Below, one piece after another: positions 4,296 through 8,544 of a stretch of DNA of 8,544 bases (its first letter is position 1; each line of letters opens with the position of its first letter). The notes under the pieces are model-generated. The model saw only the letters and a list, made by a program, of their open reading frames with translations, was not told the DNA's origin and did not search any database. Where the stretch lies: contig CABRZL010000083.1 of NCBI GenBank assembly GCA_902475435.1, positions 1-8,544 of the forward strand, in the 5' to 3' direction. The translations under genes and the position numbers were made by a program. The stretch comes from an uncultured Eubacteriales bacterium (GTDB lineage: Bacteria; Bacillota; Clostridia; Oscillospirales; Oscillospiraceae).

Positions 4296-6362
4296 ATGAG
4301 TCGTAAATACAAACACATTACATCTCCATTGAAAATCGGAAATGTAATTTTAAAAAGCCGACTGTTATCGGCCAACGCTTTACCCCACTTCCTGCAAGGC
4401 CCCGAGTTGTATCCTTCTGATGCAGTTGTCGATTATCTGGTGGGTCTGGCAAAAAATGGAGCTGCAATTGTTACAATTGGAGACTGGACCAATCTTAAAC
4501 AACGGGAAGGTTTTGGCGATGGGTGTCATTTCCCGATGTGGGATACGAGAGACCCTGCGCTGGAGAATGCCCTCACTTTAATGGTGGATCAAATTCATTT
4601 TTATGGAGCTAAGGTTTCAGCTGCCACACATCTTTCCGCCCCGGAAGGATATGGCGTATACGACGGGGAACCTGCTGGCGGTATGCCCATGCTTTCTCCT
4701 GCTGAAATGGAGGAAATGATGGAAGACATGGAGGAAATGATGGGCGGACCCACAAGCGATGACGGCGCTCCCATGCCCTTCGGTCCTCCCGGCGGCAACG
4801 GACAACCCCTCAAGGCCATGGGGCCAGAACAGATGCAGGAATATTGTGACACTTTGGTGAAAAAACTAAAATATTATGTAGGCTGCGGGTATGATATGTG
4901 TTCCATTCACGCTTCCTACGGCGCTACATTATTGAGCAAATTCCTATCTCCAAAGTATAATAAACGTACTGACGAATTTGGCGGCTCCATGGAAAACCGG
5001 GCAAAGTTCCCCATCATGGTGGCCCGGGAAGTCAAAAAGGCCTTTGGCCAGGATTTCCTGGTTGAGATGCAGGTTTCCGGCGAGGAAGACGACGGTCTCA
5101 CTATCGAAGATATTGTCACCTTTGCCAAGCTGGCTGAGGGCTCGATCGACATTCTACAGCTCCGTGCAGGCGATGGCGACCTGGCTCATCCTACCGGCTT
5201 TAACTCCAAGCCACACGCCCCCTTAACCCTTCAATACGCTGCAGCCATTAAAGCCAGCGGTGCTAACATCATTACCGCTCCAATCGGCGGTTTTCAAGAT
5301 CTGGACGACATAGAGGAATATATTTCCTCTGGTAAAACGGACATGATCGGCATAGGCCGCGCTTTTATCTGCGACAGTCGATATGGTGAAAAAATTTCAG
5401 AGGGACGCGGGGAAGATGTAGTTCCATGCATCCGCTGTAACCGCTGTCATGGTCTGGGCATGCAGGGTCCTTGGAAATCTGTCTGTTCCGTGAATCCGGA
5501 AATCGGCATTCAACATAAACTCTCTGCTTTAGTCCCCGCCCCAAATGAGACTAAGAAAGTCGCTGTAATTGGCGGTGGCCCAGCAGGTATGCGCGCTGCA
5601 CTTTATCTTTGTGAACGCGGTCACGAAGTAACGCTCTATGAGAAATCCGATAAATTAGGCGGTCAACTGATTCACGCAGATTATTCCAGCTTTAAATGGC
5701 CTTTGAAAGAATACAAAGATTATCTCATTGCACAGCTTCATAAAAGCGCTGTAAATATCAAACTTTCTACCACCGCAACGCCTGAAATGATTGCTGCGGA
5801 AGAATATGACGCCGTTATTGCCGCACTGGGTGCCACACCAAAATTCCCCCCTATCCCAGGGCTTTTGGATGAAAACAATACGCCTATTCGTGGCATTTAC
5901 AATCCCATTGAAGTCTATGGCCGGGAACAGGAGCTGGGCAAGAACGTGGTTGTAATCGGCGGCGGCGAAATTGGTATGGAAACCGCCATGTATCTGGCAG
6001 AAAACGGCCATGAAGTCACCATTTTATCACGTCAGCGAAAATTTGCTGCGGAAGCAGACCGCGTTCATTATTACTCCATGTTTGCTGATGCCTGGTCCAA
6101 ACTTCCCAATTTGACCACCATCAAAAGAGCAACGACTACTGCCATTGCCCCCGGCGCAGTTACCTACACAGATAAGCAGGGACAAAGCCATACCATTACC
6201 TGCGATTCTATTGTAGCATGCGGTGGTATGATGCCCGCGCAAGAGGAAGCGCTTGCCTTCTCCGACGTGGTAGACACCTTCATCATAATAGGAGACAATG
6301 AAGGTTCCGGAAACGTTCAGACTGCTACAAGATCTGCATTTGCAGCCGCCGCTAGAATTTAA
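4296..6362 (+). CDS. Old Yellow Enzyme/2,4-dienoyl-CoA reductase-type FMN-FAD-[4Fe-4S] oxidoreductase
   Basis: A 688-residue cytosolic flavoprotein of the 2,4-dienoyl-CoA reductase/trimethylamine dehydrogenase class. Such enzymes pass electrons from NAD(P)H through FAD and an iron-sulfur cluster to FMN, typically to reduce an activated C=C bond. The OYE barrel spans about 6-365, with LKIGNVILKSR near the start and FLSPKYNKRTDEFGGS after the active site. Cluster cysteines C378, C381, C384 and C397 follow. The FAD site VIGGGPAG is at about 424-431 and the NAD(P) site VVIGGGEIGME at about 552-562. Oddities are a Met- and acid-rich insertion (about 130-180) and an active-site stretch HASYGA (205-210) where family members usually have H-x-x-H/N-G-Y. 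C-x2-C-x2-C-x12-C spacing matches TMADH more than E. coli FadH. BaiCD/BaiH-like bile-acid, steroid, cinnamate or enoate reduction are all possible, and the substrate cannot be assigned. It is a single-gene unit between its own promoter and terminator. Confidence 0.9.
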   Translation: MSRKYKHITSPLKIGNVILKSRLLSANALPHFLQGPELYPSDAVVDYLVGLAKNGAAIVTIGDWTNLKQREGFGDGCHFPMWDTRDPALENALTLMVDQIHFYGAKVSAATHLSAPEGYGVYDGEPAGGMPMLSPAEMEEMMEDMEEMMGGPTSDDGAPMPFGPPGGNGQPLKAMGPEQMQEYCDTLVKKLKYYVGCGYDMCSIHASYGATLLSKFLSPKYNKRTDEFGGSMENRAKFPIMVAREVKKAFGQDFLVEMQVSGEEDDGLTIEDIVTFAKLAEGSIDILQLRAGDGDLAHPTGFNSKPHAPLTLQYAAAIKASGANIITAPIGGFQDLDDIEEYISSGKTDMIGIGRAFICDSRYGEKISEGRGEDVVPCIRCNRCHGLGMQGPWKSVCSVNPEIGIQHKLSALVPAPNETKKVAVIGGGPAGMRAALYLCERGHEVTLYEKSDKLGGQLIHADYSSFKWPLKEYKDYLIAQLHKSAVNIKLSTTATPEMIAAEEYDAVIAALGATPKFPPIPGLLDENNTPIRGIYNPIEVYGREQELGKNVVVIGGGEIGMETAMYLAENGHEVTILSRQRKFAAEADRVHYYSMFADAWSKLPNLTTIKRATTTAIAPGAVTYTDKQGQSHTITCDSIVACGGMMPAQEEALAFSDVVDTFIIIGDNEGSGNVQTATRSAFAAAARI

Positions 6363-6368
6363 CATGGA

Positions 6369-6404
6369 CAAAGACTGGGAACAGCGCATTGTTCCCAGTC
6401 TTTG
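6369..6404 (+). terminator. Intrinsic terminator of the ene-reductase gene
   Basis: A perfect 15-bp stem (6369-6383 with 6390-6404) with a 6-base loop lies 6 bases after the stop codon. The downstream T-run is weak (TTTGTTATAC), but the stem is long and has a G/C-rich core. Confidence 0.85.
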
Positions 6405-6589
6405 TTATACGTTTGAGATTTCAAGCGATGGCGTTCGAGGTAAAACGGACACTCCATAGATTACTCGCCGCTCTGTAAGTAAATAATAATGTATTATCCT
6501 CTCATCCTACTATGCTTTTATAACACATTACCTGATATACGTACTGAATACCATATCTGTGGATTCTCCCTTCTCTTTGGGGTAGAATA

Positions 6590-6598
6590 TGATATAAT
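6590..6598 (+). promoter_or_regulatory. Extended -10 promoter of the ZIP transporter gene
   Basis: TGATATAAT is an extended -10 element with a perfect TATAAT at 6593-6598, placed 34 bases before the ATG at 6633. No convincing -35 is visible. The stretch 6405-6589 before it holds nothing else I can recognise. Confidence 0.65.
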
Positions 6599-6615
6599 GG
6601 TTTTAATTTATTTTC

Positions 6616-6623
6616 AGGAAGGA
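6616..6623 (+). promoter_or_regulatory. Ribosome binding site that sets the ZIP transporter start
   Basis: AGGAAGGA ends 9 bases before the ATG at 6633. An in-frame ATG at 6489 would place the -10 box inside the coding region and add 48 residues unlike the family. Confidence 0.7.
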
Positions 6624-6632
6624 TCTACTACT

Positions 6633-7409
6633 ATGAACCTTGTGACTCTCTGTGGAAGCCTGATTCCTTTTCTGGGTACCACACTAGGGGCTGCCTGTGT
6701 CTTTCTTCTCCGAAAGGAAATTTCTCATCGGATGCAGCAAGCGCTGCTTGGCTTTGCCGCAGGTGTGATGGTAGCCGCATCGGTATGGAGTCTACTGATT
6801 CCAGCCATGGAGCAAAGCGCCGAAATGGGAAAATTGGCTTTTATCCCGGCAGCGGTAGGCTTACTTTTGGGCATAGCATTTCTGCTGATCCTGGATCAAG
6901 TAATCCCACACCAGCATTTGGATAGCAATTGTCCGGAAGGCACCCCCTGTCATGCACAAAAATCCACTATGCTGATGCTCGCTGTAACACTTCATAACAT
7001 TCCAGAAGGGATGGCCGTTGGCGTTGTTTTGGCAGGTTTGAACGCCCACGAAAGTATCTCCAGCACCGCTGCCTTTGCCCTGGCAATTGGCATTGCCATT
7101 CAAAACTTTCCGGAAGGCGCAGTGATCTCCATGCCGCTAAAGGAAGCCCTTGGCCGTAAAAAAGCTTTTATCTATGGCGTCTTATCCGGCATCGTAGAAC
7201 CAATTGCCGCTATTATAACAATTGTACTGTCAAGTTTTGTGATACCTGTGCTTCCGTATTTGTTGTCCTTCGCCGCCGGTGCCATGCTCTATGTGGTGGT
7301 GGAAGAACTGATTCCTGAATCTGCACATGGGGAACATTCTAACATTGGAACCATCGCCTTTGCGCTGGGTTTTGTATTGATGATGATTTTGGATGTTGCT
7401 CTGGGCTGA
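6633..7409 (+). CDS. ZIP-family divalent metal transporter (ZupT/GufA-like)
   Basis: An inner-membrane transporter that brings Zn2+ or other divalent metals (Fe2+, Mn2+) into the cytosol. The 258-residue length and about eight hydrophobic helices fit the bacterial ZIP group. The metal-site helices are clear: HNIPEG at 121-126 in helix 4 and QNFPEG at 157-162 in helix 5. These are the paired H/Q-N-x-P-E-G motifs that form the binuclear metal centre. A third acidic motif, EELIPES (224-230), lies near the end. The loop after helix 3 (about 90-110) carries H93, H95, C100, C106 and H107, plausible metal ligands. The gene has its own promoter and no operon partner, and is convergent with the AraC gene, 11 bases away. 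Substrate metal and regulation (for example by Zur or Fur) are not shown by sequence; I see no Fur or Zur box. Confidence 0.92.
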   Translation: MNLVTLCGSLIPFLGTTLGAACVFLLRKEISHRMQQALLGFAAGVMVAASVWSLLIPAMEQSAEMGKLAFIPAAVGLLLGIAFLLILDQVIPHQHLDSNCPEGTPCHAQKSTMLMLAVTLHNIPEGMAVGVVLAGLNAHESISSTAAFALAIGIAIQNFPEGAVISMPLKEALGRKKAFIYGVLSGIVEPIAAIITIVLSSFVIPVLPYLLSFAAGAMLYVVVEELIPESAHGEHSNIGTIAFALGFVLMMILDVALG

Positions 7410-7428
7410 ATGCTTCTGTTTCAGGCCC
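7403..7428. terminator. Imperfect dyad between convergent genes (weak terminator candidate)
   Basis: GGGCTGAA (7403-7410) pairs with TTCAGGCCC (7420-7428) with one extra base. It spans the stop codons of both convergent genes. No T-run flanks either side, so a bidirectional terminator role is only possible. Confidence 0.3.
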
Positions 7429-8452
7429 GGCGGATATCAATTCGATAACGCTGAGGTGTCTGCCCATATTGCTCCCGGAACTGCCGGTAGAAATTACTCT
7501 CGTTATGAAATCCGGACTGCCGCGCTACCTCGGGTATTGGAATATTTGTATCAGAAAGCAGCTTAACGGCATGTTCCAACCGAAATTCCCGCAAACATGC
7601 AGAATAGGTCTTACCCGTGTACCGCCGAAACATTCGCGCCAATTGAGAACCGCTGTAATGAAATTCTTCAGAAAGCATCTCCACACTAATCTCATCCAGA
7701 TGCTCCTGCATAAAAAGCAAAACTGGTATCATTGCTTCGTTCTTGCATCGTTCCTCTAATAAATAGAGCCTCGCCGAATTTCCAGTATGACGAAGAAGTT
7801 TTTGGAAAAATATCGTCGCTTGGAGTTCCAAAATCCGCCGCGTATAGGAATCCGGCGTTTGATACTCCCAATACATCTCTAACAGCAGCTGCTGAAGTAT
7901 CGGAACATTTTGTGTATTTACCAACAAAAATGCATCTGGTTTCTCGGCGAACGCTCGTTCCAAAAATTCAGTCATCGTCGTTTGCTCTTCTGGTAAACCA
8001 TGAAACATGGCATGAAATGCATTGCGTTTGATTTGCAAATTTAGAATGATGTCCCTTGGAGAAAAGGCCTCCGGTGCATGTCGAATTCCCGGCGGCAAAA
8101 TGCAGACCTCCCCCTGTCCCATCATCATAGCCCTGTCTTCGACCCACTGACGACAAGCCCCGCTGCAGACCATCATGACTTCAAAAAAGGTGTGACTATG
8201 CGAAACCGCAGTATAATATCTAGGATGTTTGGACAGAGCGATTTGGTTGTTTTGGGAAAACACATCACAGTCCTCAATACGACCATTTGGAATTTTTACC
8301 GTAATTCCCTGAGGTCTGGAAAGCGGAATCCGATATTCGTCCACCGCCAGCTTTGTTCCCCGTTGCTGTTCCCACTGATCAAACTGAGTCCATGCGCGCA
8401 ATTCGTCCTCTGTAAATTCCATTAGGTTTGCTTTATATTCTTCCAAACACAT
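7421..8452 (-). CDS. AraC-family transcriptional regulator with N-terminal cupin domain
   Basis: A 343-residue DNA-binding regulator. The N-terminal half contains a cupin-like sensor domain (about 75-145) with H85, H87 and E91 in SHSHTFFEVM, and a second-motif ILPPGIRHAPEAF with H125. This is the standard small-ligand pocket of this family, whose ligand is often a sugar or an aromatic compound. A helical linker follows. The C-terminal domain (about 240-338) has two helix-turn-helix units: EISVEMLSEEFHYSGSQLAR (about 254-273), and IPEVARQSGFHNESNFYRQF (about 306-325) followed by the hallmark GQTPQRYR. The start ATG has a good GAGGTGA ribosome site just upstream (plus positions 8457-8463). The gene converges on the ZIP gene. 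Its usual target would be a divergent gene beyond the right window edge, and the ene-reductase is another possibility without direct support. Confidence 0.93.
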   Translation of the reverse strand: MCLEEYKANLMEFTEDELRAWTQFDQWEQQRGTKLAVDEYRIPLSRPQGITVKIPNGRIEDCDVFSQNNQIALSKHPRYYTAVSHSHTFFEVMMVCSGACRQWVEDRAMMMGQGEVCILPPGIRHAPEAFSPRDIILNLQIKRNAFHAMFHGLPEEQTTMTEFLERAFAEKPDAFLLVNTQNVPILQQLLLEMYWEYQTPDSYTRRILELQATIFFQKLLRHTGNSARLYLLEERCKNEAMIPVLLFMQEHLDEISVEMLSEEFHYSGSQLARMFRRYTGKTYSACLREFRLEHAVKLLSDTNIPIPEVARQSGFHNESNFYRQFREQYGQTPQRYRIDIRRA

Positions 8453-8476
8453 AAACTCACCTCTCTATGTTATTTT

Positions 8477-8505
8477 ATCATATCTGTCTTTCTTTTGAAA
8501 AGCAA
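8477..8505 (-). promoter_or_regulatory. Promoter of the AraC-family regulator gene
   Basis: On the minus strand, -35 TTGCTT (8500-8505) and -10 TATGAT (8477-8482, 5 of 6 consensus bases) are separated by 17 bases. An 11-base palindrome, CTTTTGAAAAG (8492-8502), overlaps the -35 side and spacer and could be a binding site, though such A/T palindromes also arise by chance. Confidence 0.55.
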
Positions 8506-8544
8506 TCTGGAAAAATAATATAGAAATTTAGAAAGAATCTCTCT

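Noticed and set aside
5655..6389. Two minus-strand open frames of about 120 codons within the ene-reductase gene
   Set aside because: They are antisense shadows of a clearly coding FAD/NAD domain, with no domain signature and no ribosome site.
6405..6589. Intergenic stretch before the ZIP promoter considered for a riboswitch or metal-regulator box
   Set aside because: It lies upstream of the predicted promoter and contains no extended dyad or known Fur/Zur-like palindrome.
6489..6632. 48-codon N-terminal extension of the ZIP transporter
   Set aside because: It contains the extended -10 promoter element, and the ribosome site lies directly before the ATG at 6633. The extra residues do not resemble the family.
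7469..8425. Several plus-strand open frames opposite the AraC gene
   Set aside because: They lie antisense to a full-length, domain-rich regulator and show no family motif.

Overview
The window looks like a chromosomal stretch of a low-to-mid G+C anaerobic Firmicute, probably a Clostridia member of the gut type. The evidence is the strong AGGAGG-like ribosome sites, sigma-A promoters with 17-bp spacers, a tRNA gene with encoded CCA, the clostridial character of the two-component system, and an FMN/FAD/[4Fe-4S] ene-reductase of the kind common in gut anaerobes. This placement is inferred from gene character; no taxonomic marker was searched.

Layout. Positions 1-513 hold the 3' part of a MATE-family efflux transporter, cut by the window edge and broken by two in-frame stops. 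A small DUF4177 protein follows (565-795) and ends in two stacked, slightly overlapping hairpins. A tRNA-Pro(UGG) gene lies on the minus strand (1044-1120) with its own promoter and intrinsic terminator. Next is a plus-strand operon, trmB - response regulator - sensor kinase (1308-4130). It has one visible promoter, very tight junctions and a strong terminator. A separate transcription unit then encodes a 688-residue Old Yellow Enzyme/2,4-dienoyl-CoA reductase-type flavoprotein (4296-6362), preceded by an extended -10 promoter and a long interrupted dyad. A ZIP-family metal transporter (6633-7409) and a convergent AraC-family regulator (7421-8452, minus strand) end the window.

How the genes may work together. 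The two-component pair should sense an envelope or extracellular signal and control transcription, and it is co-transcribed with the tRNA m7G46 methyltransferase gene. The ene-reductase is the most distinctive gene. It has TMADH-like cysteine spacing for its iron-sulfur cluster, a Met-rich acidic insertion in the OYE barrel, and a changed active-site signature in which the usual proton-donor Tyr position is Ala. This suggests reduction of an unusual substrate, which cannot be named from sequence. The AraC protein or the two-component regulator could act on the dyad upstream of it, but nothing in the sequence proves that. I see no mobile element, CRISPR array, phage gene or clear defence system. 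The window is mostly ordinary, with a few points worth checking.
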